A stretch of DNA of 64,000 bases from Pelagibius sp028280305. GTDB taxonomy: Bacteria; Pseudomonadota; Alphaproteobacteria; Kiloniellales; Kiloniellaceae. A model generated the notes under the pieces. It saw only the letters and a program-made list of their open reading frames with translations, did not search any database and was not told the DNA's origin. The stretch is from assembly GCF_965233615.1 (NCBI RefSeq), contig NZ_OZ247495.1, one strand, 5' to 3'. The stretch's first letter is position 1, and each line of letters begins with the position of its first letter. The translations under genes were made by a program, and so were the position numbers. Shown piece by piece: positions 25,052 through 33,348 of this stretch.

Positions 25052-26116
25052 TCAGCGGCGCGGCCCAGCGTGCAGGTAAAGGATCGCCTCGGCGCGGGAC
25101 TTCACGCCCAGCTTCCTGAATATGTTGGAGGCGTGATTGCGCACGGTACGCTCCGACAGTCCCAGCAGGCCGGCGATCTCCGGGTTGGACTTGGCTTCGC
25201 AGATCAGCGCCAGGATCTGCTGTTCACGCGGCGAAAGGTTCTCCATGTCCGACGAGGCACCAAATCCGCCTGCCGAGGTCTCTCCCGTAAAGTCCAGCAC
25301 CGCTTCCTTCAAGCGCGTCCAGGCGGGCTCCTGCTTCAGGACAATATGGTTTCGGGAATCCAGGCTGACAAACTCAGCGTCCGTCAGTCGGCTCGCAAGT
25401 TTCCGCCCCTGCGCGAAGGGCACCACCTCGTCACCGGCAGGATGAAGCAAAAGAACCGGAGCGGTAACCCGGTCGAGCAAGGCAGTGACATCGACATCGG
25501 CGCGCGCGGCCAGCAGCCGGGCCGCCATGTCCGCTGCCACGGTTTTGCGGCAGAGGTCATTGAACCAGTCGATCTGCTCATCACTGCCGGCCGGGATAAA
25601 ACGCTTCGTGAAGAGTTCCCGAAAAACCGGATTCTCCAGCGCCCAGCCTTGCGATGTGATCTCGACAATTGCATCGTAGAACCTTGCGCCCTCGGCATCG
25701 CCGCGGGCCCGCCAGCCCTGCGCATAACCGCCGTAGACGATAATCCGCGATACTTTGTCAGGATGCTTGGCGGCATATGCCAAAGCGGTTGCCGCTCCCT
25801 GCGACATGCCGAGCAAGTCGACCGGCTCATCGATGCCGGCGGCATCGATCACGGCCTCAAGGTCCTCGACCCAGCGATCGAAGGACAAATCCTCGACGTG
25901 GCGGTCGGTCAAACCGCAACCGCGCTCGTCATAACGGACAAAGCGGAAATGATCGGCGAAGAACCGCACCCAATGAGCCCAGACGGGACTCTCCAGATCG
26001 TACTCCAGGTGAGTCAGCCAGTTGGCGGTTTTAACCAGCGGCCGCCCCTTGCCGGCGCTGGCCCAGGCCAATGCCGTTCCATCCCGCGAGCGCGTGTATC
26101 TGATCTGCTGTTTCAA
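25052..26116 (-). CDS. Alpha/beta hydrolase - LuxR HTH fusion regulator (paralogue 2)
   Basis: A 354-residue paralogue of the gene at 22943-24004, with the same two domains and matching residue numbering. Nucleophile Ser105 is in GMSQG, the acid in LHPAGDEVVPFAQG and the His in SRNHIVL. The LuxR HTH follows SPREQQILALICEAKSNPE and has the same LSERTVRNHASNIFRKLGVKSRAEAI recognition region. TTG start with GGGG upstream. It is divergent from the hydrolase/AurF-like/CysK-Grx operon, with dyads in between, and is the best candidate for its regulator. Confidence 0.88.
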   Translation of the reverse strand: MKQQIRYTRSRDGTALAWASAGKGRPLVKTANWLTHLEYDLESPVWAHWVRFFADHFRFVRYDERGCGLTDRHVEDLSFDRWVEDLEAVIDAAGIDEPVDLLGMSQGAATALAYAAKHPDKVSRIIVYGGYAQGWRARGDAEGARFYDAIVEITSQGWALENPVFRELFTKRFIPAGSDEQIDWFNDLCRKTVAADMAARLLAARADVDVTALLDRVTAPVLLLHPAGDEVVPFAQGRKLASRLTDAEFVSLDSRNHIVLKQEPAWTRLKEAVLDFTGETSAGGFGASSDMENLSPREQQILALICEAKSNPEIAGLLGLSERTVRNHASNIFRKLGVKSRAEAILYLHAGPRR

Positions 26117-26152
26117 TGATCCCCGCTCAAACGCCGCAGAATTCCGCCGTTC

Positions 26153-26211
26153 GGGACAACTGTCTCATAACAAAACCGCCGGAAAAAGCCGGAATCGGGA
26201 CAGTTGCCCGA
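26153..26211. promoter_or_regulatory. Paired dyads in the divergent hydrolase-LuxR / hydrolase promoter
   Basis: GGGACAACTGTCTC at 26153-26166 is a dyad (GxGACA-TGTCxC), and TCGGGACAGTTGCCCGA at 26195-26211 is a second dyad that shares CAACTGTC in the opposite orientation. They lie in the 158 bp between two divergent starts. Spacing and symmetry fit a LuxR-type operator pair. Binding is inferred only. Confidence 0.45.
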
Positions 26212-26274
26212 TTTCCCCCGGCCTGCCGCCGGGCAATATCAGAGCGGCCGCCGCAGTAACGAAAGCGCCTCTGA

Positions 26275-27168
26275 GTGACCATCCAAAGCGACAAGATTCC
26301 GTTCCTGCTGCCCGATAGCGACCCGACGCAGCCGGTCGTCGCGCTGCATTGCTCCGGCGCTGACGGCCGCCAATGGCGCGCCCTGTCCGAAGCGCTCGAG
26401 CCTCCCCTTCAACTGATCGCCCCGGCTTTCTACGGCGCCGCCGGCCACCGGGGCTGGAGCGGCGACCGCCCGTTCAGTCTGGCCGAGGAAGCACGCCCGA
26501 TCCTCGAGTTGATCGACGCGATGGCGATACCCTTCCACATGGTTGGGCACTCCTATGGCGGCGGCGTCGCCCTGCACATCGCCTTGCAGCGGCCGCAGGC
26601 GGTGAGCAGCCTGACGCTCTACGAACCCTCGGCCTTTCATCTGCTGCGATTGGTTGGCGCTGCCGAAGCCGAGACCTTCGCCGAGATCAAGGCCGTGGCC
26701 AACGCAACGGCCCGCGGCCTTGCCACCGGCGATTACCGCGGCGCCGCCGAAGCCTTTGTCGACTACTGGAGCGGGTCCGGCGCCTGGGCGACCCTGCGCC
26801 CCTCTTTGAGGAGCGGCCTGACCCAGTGGCTGCCAAAAGCACCGCTCGACTTTCATGCACTGATCGAGGAAACCACGCCGCTTGAAGCTTACCAGGCCCT
26901 GGAATTCCCGGTTTCCATCCTTCGCGGCAGCCTCGCGCCTGCGCCGACCGCCGCGGTGGCCCGCCTGCTGTCGGGCGCCCTGCCTAACTGCGAAACCAAA
27001 TCCTTTGCCAACGCCGGACATATGGGGCCGATCAGCCATGCGGAGCTGGTCAACCGTCATATCGTGAGCTTCCTGAAAGCCAATCAAAAACCGAAGGCTC
27101 CTTTTCGGCAGCCAACGTTTTCCGGCACGGGCCTTAGCACGCTGTCCGATCAAGAACCGAAGACCTGA
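26275..27168 (+). CDS. Alpha/beta fold hydrolase
   Basis: A 297-residue alpha/beta hydrolase, probably cytoplasmic since no signal peptide is seen. The oxyanion region is VVALHCSGADGRQW, the nucleophile elbow is VGHSYGGGVALH (Ser93) and the catalytic His is in FANAGHMGPISH. Substrate is unknown. GTG start, since no ATG fits and the frame is closed nearby. It is the first gene of a short operon; the AurF-like gene starts 12 bp after its stop with a good GGGAGA ribosome site, suggesting a common pathway. Confidence 0.85.
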   Translation: MTIQSDKIPFLLPDSDPTQPVVALHCSGADGRQWRALSEALEPPLQLIAPAFYGAAGHRGWSGDRPFSLAEEARPILELIDAMAIPFHMVGHSYGGGVALHIALQRPQAVSSLTLYEPSAFHLLRLVGAAEAETFAEIKAVANATARGLATGDYRGAAEAFVDYWSGSGAWATLRPSLRSGLTQWLPKAPLDFHALIEETTPLEAYQALEFPVSILRGSLAPAPTAAVARLLSGALPNCETKSFANAGHMGPISHAELVNRHIVSFLKANQKPKAPFRQPTFSGTGLSTLSDQEPKT

Positions 27169-27180
27169 AGGGAGACAAAT

Positions 27181-28119
27181 ATGCAAAACCAAACCGCAGA
27201 TTCCGACACAACGCGTTTTGCCCGCTGCATAGAGGTCTCGAAGCGGGTGCGCTGGGACATCGACGAGGATGTTATCCGCGGCCGAAAGCTCGATATGGAA
27301 CAGACATTTTTGCCGGAGGGCCTCTCACAGGTTGGCGGCCTGAGCTTTCTGTCGGACGAGGAGAAGCGTTTCCTCAGCCAAATTCAAGGTCGCACCTATG
27401 CCAACATCTTCGGCCTGGTCGAACGTTTCATCAATGCCAAGGTTCTCGAAATCAGCCGGGATCATGCACTGGGCGATCAGACGGCCTTGGAGGCTCTGGT
27501 CCGTTTCAGCGACGAAGAGTTGAAGCATCAGGAACTGTTCCGCCGCATCGACGCGATGGCCGGCGATCAGATGCCGGGGGGCTATAAGTACACCGGAGAC
27601 CCTGACGCAGTCGCGCAAGCCGTGCTCGGAATGAGCACCTGGGCGGTTCTCGTCCTGACGCTGCATATCGAACTCTTCACCCAGTTGCATTACCGTGAAA
27701 GCCTGGAACCGGACGAAACGCTCTCGCCGCTGTTCAAGGATGTCTTCCTGTTCCATTGGAAGGAAGAGAGCCAGCACGCGATCATGGACGAGCTGGAGTT
27801 GCGGCGCATCGACGCCGGGATGACGGCCGAGCAGCGCGAGGAGGCGGTGGACGAGTTCATTTCCCTTGTCGGTGCGGTCGACGGCCTGTTGCAGGCCCAG
27901 GCAAGTGAAGACGCCCGCTACTTCATCGAAAACTGCGGTCGCAGGCTTTCCGAAGACGAACAACAGCGTTTGGAACAGGGGATCCTGGGCGCCTATCGCT
28001 GGCAGTACGTCGTCTCCGGGGCGCAGCACAGACCCTTCCAGCGCATTCTCGGCGACCTCATCACCGAAAAACAGGCGCAGCGCATCAATACCGCCCTCGC
28101 CCCGCTGGTCGCCGGCTGA
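27181..28119 (+). CDS. AurF-like diiron oxygenase (ferritin-like superfamily)
   Basis: A 312-residue protein with an all-helical look and a full set of candidate iron ligands in AurF order and near-AurF spacing: Glu81 (LVERFINAK), Glu113 and His116 (DEELKHQEL), Glu164 (LHIELFTQLHY), and His192, Glu196 and His199 (HWKEESQHA). The H-x3-E-x2-H end matches the extra-His site of the p-aminobenzoate N-oxygenase AurF. AurF homologues oxidise aryl or amino nitrogens; the substrate here is unknown. Good ribosome site, and it lies between the hydrolase and the CysK-Grx fusion. A different diiron oxidase activity is possible. Confidence 0.75.
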   Translation: MQNQTADSDTTRFARCIEVSKRVRWDIDEDVIRGRKLDMEQTFLPEGLSQVGGLSFLSDEEKRFLSQIQGRTYANIFGLVERFINAKVLEISRDHALGDQTALEALVRFSDEELKHQELFRRIDAMAGDQMPGGYKYTGDPDAVAQAVLGMSTWAVLVLTLHIELFTQLHYRESLEPDETLSPLFKDVFLFHWKEESQHAIMDELELRRIDAGMTAEQREEAVDEFISLVGAVDGLLQAQASEDARYFIENCGRRLSEDEQQRLEQGILGAYRWQYVVSGAQHRPFQRILGDLITEKQAQRINTALAPLVAG

Positions 28120-28225
28120 CAATGGTGAAACCGCAGCATCACGGGGCATCGCCGCTGACATCCGCGCTCGGCAACTGCTCAAGGCCGCTACCGGGCCCGT
28201 CCTAATTTCCCAGGAGAACACCAAG

Positions 28226-29767
28226 ATGAACCGCAAGTTTGAAAGCATTCTGGACACGATCGGCAACACGCCGATTGTCCGAATCAAGAAGCTTGCCCCC
28301 GCCGGCATCAAGCTTTACGCGAAGCTGGAGGCCTTCAACCCCATGGGGTCGGTGAAAGACCGACTTGCCCTGGCCGTTATCGAGGATGCGGAACGCCACG
28401 GCCTGCTCTCGCCCGGGCAAACCGTCATCGAGGCAACCAGCGGCAATACCGGCATCGGCCTGGCCATGGTCTGCGCCCGCAAAGGCTATCCTCTGGTCGT
28501 CACCATGGCAGAAAACTTCAGCGTCGAGCGGCGCAAGCTGCTGCGTTTCCTGGGCGCCAAGGTGGTTCTGACACCGGCTGCCGAAAAGGGCAGCGGTATG
28601 CTGGCAAAAGCGGCCGAACTCGCCGAAAAACACGGTTGGTTCCTCTGCAGGCAGTTCGACAACGAAGCCAATGCGGAGATGCATTCGCGTACGACAGCCA
28701 GGGAAATTCTCGACGACTTCGCCGACAGTCCGCTCGACTACTGGGTAACCGGCTGCGGAACCGGCGGCACCTTGAAGGGGGTCGCCCGCGTCCTGGCGGC
28801 GGAAAGCCCGAACACCCAGGTTGTCGCCTGCGAACCGGACAATGCCCAGATCCTCGGCAGCGGCATCGGCCAGGAACGCAATGCCGACGGCAGCTACAGC
28901 AGCAGCCACCCGCATTTCCGTCCGCACCTTATGCAGGGCTGGAGCCCGGACTTCATACCCGGCCTGACCGAGCAGGCGCTGGCGGCAAAGCTGGTCCACC
29001 GCATCATTCCGGTGAGCGGCAACGAAGCCCTGCGTCTGTCACGCGCCCTGGCACAGCAGGAGGGTATCTTCACCGGAATCAGCGGCGGTGCCACGCTTGC
29101 GGGCGCCCTTGAAGTCGGCCGGACGGCCCCTAAAGGCAGCAGCATACTCTGCATGCTGCCGGATACCGGCGAGCGTTACCTCAGCACCGTACTCTTTGAG
29201 GACACACACGCCGACATGAACGAGACGGAAATCGATATATCTCTTTCCACGCCCTCCGCGCGCTTTGATCTGCCGACTGCACCACCCCCCGTCAACCGTT
29301 CGGACAAAACCGCAGAGAGCCGGGGCGACAGCGACGAAGAGGCAATCGACTACCTCACGAGGATAATCGCAGACCCGGCAAAGCCCGTGGTGATGTTCGC
29401 CCTGGAATGGTGCGAATTCTGCTGGTCGGTGCGCCGCTTCTTTGCCCAACTGCGCATTCCTTACCATTCGGTCGATCTCGACTCCGTCGATTTTCAGAAA
29501 GACGATCTGGGCGGGCGCCTTCGTCGCGCGCTTACCGCCCGCACCGGCTCCCCGACCATACCGCAGATCTTTATTGGTGAGACCTTCATCGGCGGATGCA
29601 GCGAGCTTTTCGAGGCTTTCAAGAGCGGACAGCTCGCGTCTTATCTCACCGACCAGGGGATCTCTTTCAAAGACCAGTCGGAGATTGATCCCGACTCTTT
29701 CACGCCGCGCTGGGTACAGCCGAGAAAGATCATCAGTCAAAGATCAAAACCGACCGCTCTTTGGTAA
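28226..29767 (+). CDS. Cysteine synthase - glutaredoxin fusion
   Basis: A 513-residue fusion. Residues 1 to about 320 are a CysK-type fold-II PLP enzyme: Schiff-base Lys44 in NPMGSVKDRLAL, the phosphate loops TSGNTGIGLA and GCGTGGTLKG, and GISGGATLAG near the end. After a linker, residues about 370-475 form a glutaredoxin-like domain with the CxxC pair Cys396/Cys399 in EWCEFCWSVRRFF, the cis-Pro region SPTIPQIFIGETFIGG and the C-terminal helix. ATG at 28226 has a GGAG site; longer in-frame extensions overlap the AurF-like gene. CysK family members also make non-protein amino acids, so product identity is open. No serine acetyltransferase is nearby. Confidence 0.88.
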   Translation: MNRKFESILDTIGNTPIVRIKKLAPAGIKLYAKLEAFNPMGSVKDRLALAVIEDAERHGLLSPGQTVIEATSGNTGIGLAMVCARKGYPLVVTMAENFSVERRKLLRFLGAKVVLTPAAEKGSGMLAKAAELAEKHGWFLCRQFDNEANAEMHSRTTAREILDDFADSPLDYWVTGCGTGGTLKGVARVLAAESPNTQVVACEPDNAQILGSGIGQERNADGSYSSSHPHFRPHLMQGWSPDFIPGLTEQALAAKLVHRIIPVSGNEALRLSRALAQQEGIFTGISGGATLAGALEVGRTAPKGSSILCMLPDTGERYLSTVLFEDTHADMNETEIDISLSTPSARFDLPTAPPPVNRSDKTAESRGDSDEEAIDYLTRIIADPAKPVVMFALEWCEFCWSVRRFFAQLRIPYHSVDLDSVDFQKDDLGGRLRRALTARTGSPTIPQIFIGETFIGGCSELFEAFKSGQLASYLTDQGISFKDQSEIDPDSFTPRWVQPRKIISQRSKPTALW

Positions 29768-29791
29768 GGAAGACACCGCGTCAGGCGGCTG

Positions 29792-30133
29792 TCAGGCGCG
29801 TGAACCTTCATCCATGCGATAGAAGATGAAGCCGCTGTTGCTGTCGTCGATATCGTCATCGAGCAGCGCAACCTCTTCGACGGCGATGGTGCCGGTTTCC
29901 GCAAAGTAGGCCTTGAGGCTTGGACGCGAGAGAATCTCCGCTTCGAGATCGAACAGCGCTGACTGCTCCGCGGTCGCCTGATCGACGGCTGTTGCGGTAC
30001 GCACGACATAGAATCCGACGCGCTCGGGCTCTCCCTCACCACCATCGGTAACAAAATTTTCGCCCCGCAGGATCACCGCAAACCGCAACACTGCGGCCGG
30101 GCGGGCGTGGCGAGTCTCAACAATCTCAGGCAT
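29792..30133 (-). CDS. Hypothetical protein
   Basis: About 113 residues (ATG at 30133; a TTG at 30166 would add 11). Composition is acidic with alternating hydrophobic strands (VLRFAVILRGENF, GFYVVRTATA, GFIFYRM), so it looks like a small alpha/beta domain. No signal peptide, membrane helix or known motif is visible. It is convergent with the CysK-Grx gene (24 bp between stops) and divergent from the VOC gene. I do not recognise a function; its coding status rests on composition. Confidence 0.55.
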   Translation of the reverse strand: MPEIVETRHARPAAVLRFAVILRGENFVTDGGEGEPERVGFYVVRTATAVDQATAEQSALFDLEAEILSRPSLKAYFAETGTIAVEEVALLDDDIDDSNSGFIFYRMDEGSRA

Positions 30134-30214
30134 CTGGCTCAAACAACTGTTTTCCACATCGACCAACAGTGATTTGATCCAAACCGGGTTAAAGCTTCGA
30201 TAAGGGGGATCGGT

Positions 30215-30613
30215 ATGTCACAGCAGGAGCGCGGGCCGGCAATCGAGAGTGCAATGACCATCGTGCCGGTGCGCGATGTGCGCGCAAGCATCGCCTTTTA
30301 CGCGGATATCCTCGGCTTTGAAACGCGCTTCCTGGCCGACGACGGCGGCTTTGCCATGGTCATGAGCGGACCAAGCTTCGGTCTGCAATTGCTGGCCTGC
30401 GATGATCCCGGGGCCCTGAAGGCGACCGCCAACAACATCGCTGTCTATTTCCACGTGAAAGACCTGGATCAGCTTTATGACGGAATGAAGACAAAACTCG
30501 AAAGTCTGCCGGAAGGCCGCCTCAGGCCACCCTTCGATCAGTCCTATGGCATGCGCGAGTTCCATGTCAAAGACCCGGACGGCTGCCTGCTGTTTTTCGG
30601 CGAAGATATCTAA
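30215..30613 (+). CDS. VOC family (glyoxalase/bleomycin-resistance) protein
   Basis: A 132-residue vicinal-oxygen-chelate protein: VRDVRASIAFYADILGFETRF at the start, a middle beta-alpha-beta region and REFHVKDPDGCLLFFGEDI at the end. Such single-domain proteins are metal-binding lyases, isomerases or drug-binding proteins, and the substrate cannot be told. Metal-ligand positions are only partly conserved by eye. Its stop interlocks with that of gltS (CTAA at 30610-30613). Confidence 0.83.
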   Translation: MSQQERGPAIESAMTIVPVRDVRASIAFYADILGFETRFLADDGGFAMVMSGPSFGLQLLACDDPGALKATANNIAVYFHVKDLDQLYDGMKTKLESLPEGRLRPPFDQSYGMREFHVKDPDGCLLFFGEDI

Positions 30614-31818
30614 AGCGCCAGAAAGAACCGGATAACGAAGGCATTGGTTAGGTCGACGAAGAAGGCACCCACCAACGGCAAAATGATAAAGGCCGTCGGC
30701 GCCGGCCCGTGGGTCTTGGTCACCGCGGTCATATTGGCAATGGCCGTCGGCGTCGCGCCGAGGGCAAAGCCGGCGAAACCGGCACTCAGGACCGTCGCCA
30801 GATAATCCCGTCCCATTAAAGGGAAGAGCACGAGCAGGATAAAGGCAACGGTGGCCAGAGCCTGCAGGGCAAGCAGGATCAGCAAGGGGCCGGCAAGATC
30901 GGCGATCGACCAAAGCTGCATGCTCATCAGCGACATCGCGATGAAGAGGCCGAGGGAAAAGTCGGAGACGATGGCCAGGGCCCGGGTGCGGGCCGGCCAG
31001 CGCATCCTGGGCAGCAGGTAGGGGACACTATTGGAAAGCAGGATCGCCACCAACAGGCAGGGCACGAAGAGCGGCAGCTTCAGGCCGGTCTCGGCCAGCG
31101 CTTCGTTGGCGGCGTAGCCGATGATGATGGCGATGTGCAGCACCAGGATCACCTGCATGATGCTGATGTGGTTGATCTGCTCGGTGTCCTCCTTCTCATG
31201 GGGGATGCCGACCATGAGCCCGTCAGCCTTGGCATCAGCAATGCCATGACGCGCCAGGAGAAACTTTGCGATCGGCCCACCGAGCAAACTGGCTAGCACC
31301 AGGCCGAGGGTCGCAGCGGCAACGCCGACCTCAAGGGCGTTGGGCACGCCATGATTGGCGGCAATCTCCGGCGCCCAGGCGATCGCTGTACCGTGGCCGC
31401 CGATCAGCGAAGCCGAACCGGCCAGCACGCCGATGGCGTTCGGTTGGCCGAGCGCCTGAGCGACGGTAAGGCCGATGACGTTCTGAAAAACAATGTAGGT
31501 GAGCGTCAACGCCAGCAGGATAGCCAGGGGTCGGCCGCCTGACAGGAGGTCGGAAAAGCGTGCGTTCAGGCCGATGGCCGTGAAGAAATAGACCAGCAGG
31601 GTGTCTCGGGTCTCCAGTTCGTGTTCGATCTGCTGGCCCGTCGCCAGGTAGACCGCGAGCAGCACCAGAGCGGCGAGTATGCCGCCGGTCACGGGCTCCG
31701 GGATGTTATAGGCCCTCAGAAAGGCAATGCGTCCGGTCAGCCGCATGCCCAGAAAATAGACCACGATGCCGATGGTGTAGGTCAGAAAATCGTCGACGAC
31801 GATTAGGTTGTCAGCCAT
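30610..31818 (-). CDS. gltS: Sodium/glutamate symporter
   Basis: A 402-residue inner-membrane Na+-coupled glutamate carrier of the GltS family. About ten hydrophobic helices form two inverted halves; the SLIGGHGTAIAWAP block and LGATPTAIANMTAVTKTHGPAP near the end are characteristic family segments. ATG start at 31818. The gene is alone on the minus strand, so regulation is not evident. Confidence 0.93.
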   Translation of the reverse strand: MADNLIVVDDFLTYTIGIVVYFLGMRLTGRIAFLRAYNIPEPVTGGILAALVLLAVYLATGQQIEHELETRDTLLVYFFTAIGLNARFSDLLSGGRPLAILLALTLTYIVFQNVIGLTVAQALGQPNAIGVLAGSASLIGGHGTAIAWAPEIAANHGVPNALEVGVAAATLGLVLASLLGGPIAKFLLARHGIADAKADGLMVGIPHEKEDTEQINHISIMQVILVLHIAIIIGYAANEALAETGLKLPLFVPCLLVAILLSNSVPYLLPRMRWPARTRALAIVSDFSLGLFIAMSLMSMQLWSIADLAGPLLILLALQALATVAFILLVLFPLMGRDYLATVLSAGFAGFALGATPTAIANMTAVTKTHGPAPTAFIILPLVGAFFVDLTNAFVIRFFLAL

Positions 31819-32133
31819 TAGGCATCAGGATAACGCAAAGATGAACCATAAAAAGACGCCTCGACCCAATTGCCTATCAGCATTCACAAATATGACCTAC
31901 GGAAGACTCCAACCGCTGCAATCAATTCTAGCGTTAAGACGGGACCTGCTAAAGGCTCTGCGATAAAAAAGAGCCACAGAGTTGAAACTTGGTCGCCTAT
32001 GTTTGCCGTAGGTTCTCAAGGAGAGGCACGCTCTTAAGAGACGCAGGTTCTTTCTTGATGGCCGATAGCCAGCGCCCCAAAGCCTGCGCTATGCTGGCCG
32101 TCGTCGCCGATTGCAAGTAGAGACCTGAATACC
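31819..32133. promoter_or_regulatory. Divergent intergenic region, gltS / RND adaptor
   Basis: No gene is supported in 315 bp. AT content rises near 31840-31960. A GGCTCT/AGAGCC stem with a loop containing AAAAA lies near 31954-31976, and an ACCTACGG/CCGTAGGT inverted pair about 100 bp apart is also seen, but no clear operator or promoter box can be named. No TetR-type repressor gene sits beside it. Confidence 0.35.
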
Positions 32134-33333
32134 ATGATACGAAATCTGCCGCTGGTCCTGATGCTGCTTGTTCTTGCGGCCTGTGAAGAAAGCAACACCT
32201 ACGTAGAGCCGCCGCCGCCCAGGGTCACGGTGGCGACACCGGCAGTCCAGAACGTCACCGACTATCTCTATTTCACCGGCACGACCCAGGCCGCCGCCGT
32301 GGTCGATGTGCGGGCCCGCGTCGCCGGCGAGCTTCGAAGCATGTCCTTTACGCCGGGCCGTCAAGTCGCCGAAGGCGACCCCCTGTTCATGATCGACCAA
32401 CGCGAATATCAGGCCGATCTGGAGATCGCCAAGGCCGAGGTCAGCAGCGCCCAGGCCCAGAAGGTCGAAGCCGACAGATCTCTGGAGCGCGCCCAAACCC
32501 TGATAAAACGCGGCAACATCTCCCAGGCCAGCCTGGACGAGGCCGAGGCCGCCGCCCGCACCACGGCGGCGGAAGTAGCCGTAAAACAGGCGGCCCTGCG
32601 CCAGGCCGAGTTGGACCTGGAGTACACCGAAATTCGCGCGCCCATCGCCGGGCGCGTGGGGCGCAATATGGTCGATGTCGGCAATCTGGTTGGCGAAGGC
32701 GAGGCAACTCTGCTGACCACCATCACCGCCAACGACCCCATGTTCGTCTACTTCAACATCAACGAACGCGATCTCCTGGCGGGTATGGAGCAATACAGGG
32801 CTGAAGCTGAAAAGGCCGCGGGCACGGCGCCGGAGGCCCAAGGCAACCTGCGGGTCGAGATGGCGACCGACGACCGCGAGGACTATCCCTTCGTTGGCAT
32901 CCTCGATTTTGCCGAGTCCGCCTTGAACCCGGAAACCGGCACCTTGCAGCTCCGCGCCCGTTTCGAGAATCCGGGGCCCTTCGCTGCCCTGATCTCGGGC
33001 CTCTTCGCGAGGGTCAGGGTGCCGGTCGCCGAGCGCCAGGATCTGCCGCTGGTGACCGAGCGGGCAATCAGTTCCGACCAGTCCGGCCGCTTCGTCTACG
33101 TGCTGGGCGCGGAAAACGAAGTCGAGAAGCGCGGCGTTACCATCGGCCAACTGATTGACGGCCTGCGGGTGATCGAAAGCGGCCTCGCCGCCGGAGAAAA
33201 AGTGGTGGTGAACGGCATTCAGCGGATACGGGCCGGCTCCATCGTCGATCCGCAGGAAGCTGAAATGACGGCCTTCACCGCAACGGCCCTGGGCGCCGGA
33301 GCGGCGGAAACAACCCAAAGCGCCACCCAATAG
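32134..33333 (+). CDS. RND efflux periplasmic adaptor (membrane fusion protein)
   Basis: A 399-residue AcrA/MexE-type adaptor linking an inner-membrane RND pump to an outer-membrane channel. A lipoprotein signal is visible (LMLLVLAAC, with the lipid-anchored Cys near residue 17). The barrel-sandwich halves are VVDVRARVAGELRSMSF and LEYTEIRAPIAGRVGRNMV, separated by a long alpha-helical hairpin. No outer-membrane TolC-like gene follows, so the channel must be shared or encoded elsewhere. It precedes the pump gene by 15 bp. Confidence 0.93.
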   Translation: MIRNLPLVLMLLVLAACEESNTYVEPPPPRVTVATPAVQNVTDYLYFTGTTQAAAVVDVRARVAGELRSMSFTPGRQVAEGDPLFMIDQREYQADLEIAKAEVSSAQAQKVEADRSLERAQTLIKRGNISQASLDEAEAAARTTAAEVAVKQAALRQAELDLEYTEIRAPIAGRVGRNMVDVGNLVGEGEATLLTTITANDPMFVYFNINERDLLAGMEQYRAEAEKAAGTAPEAQGNLRVEMATDDREDYPFVGILDFAESALNPETGTLQLRARFENPGPFAALISGLFARVRVPVAERQDLPLVTERAISSDQSGRFVYVLGAENEVEKRGVTIGQLIDGLRVIESGLAAGEKVVVNGIQRIRAGSIVDPQEAEMTAFTATALGAGAAETTQSATQ

Positions 33334-33348
33334 CGGAGAACCGGCACC

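Noticed and set aside
29737..30054. Alternative frame over the small hypothetical gene
   Set aside because: The product is Ser/Arg/Pro-rich with no fold-like pattern; the frame at 29792-30133 has a better protein-like composition.
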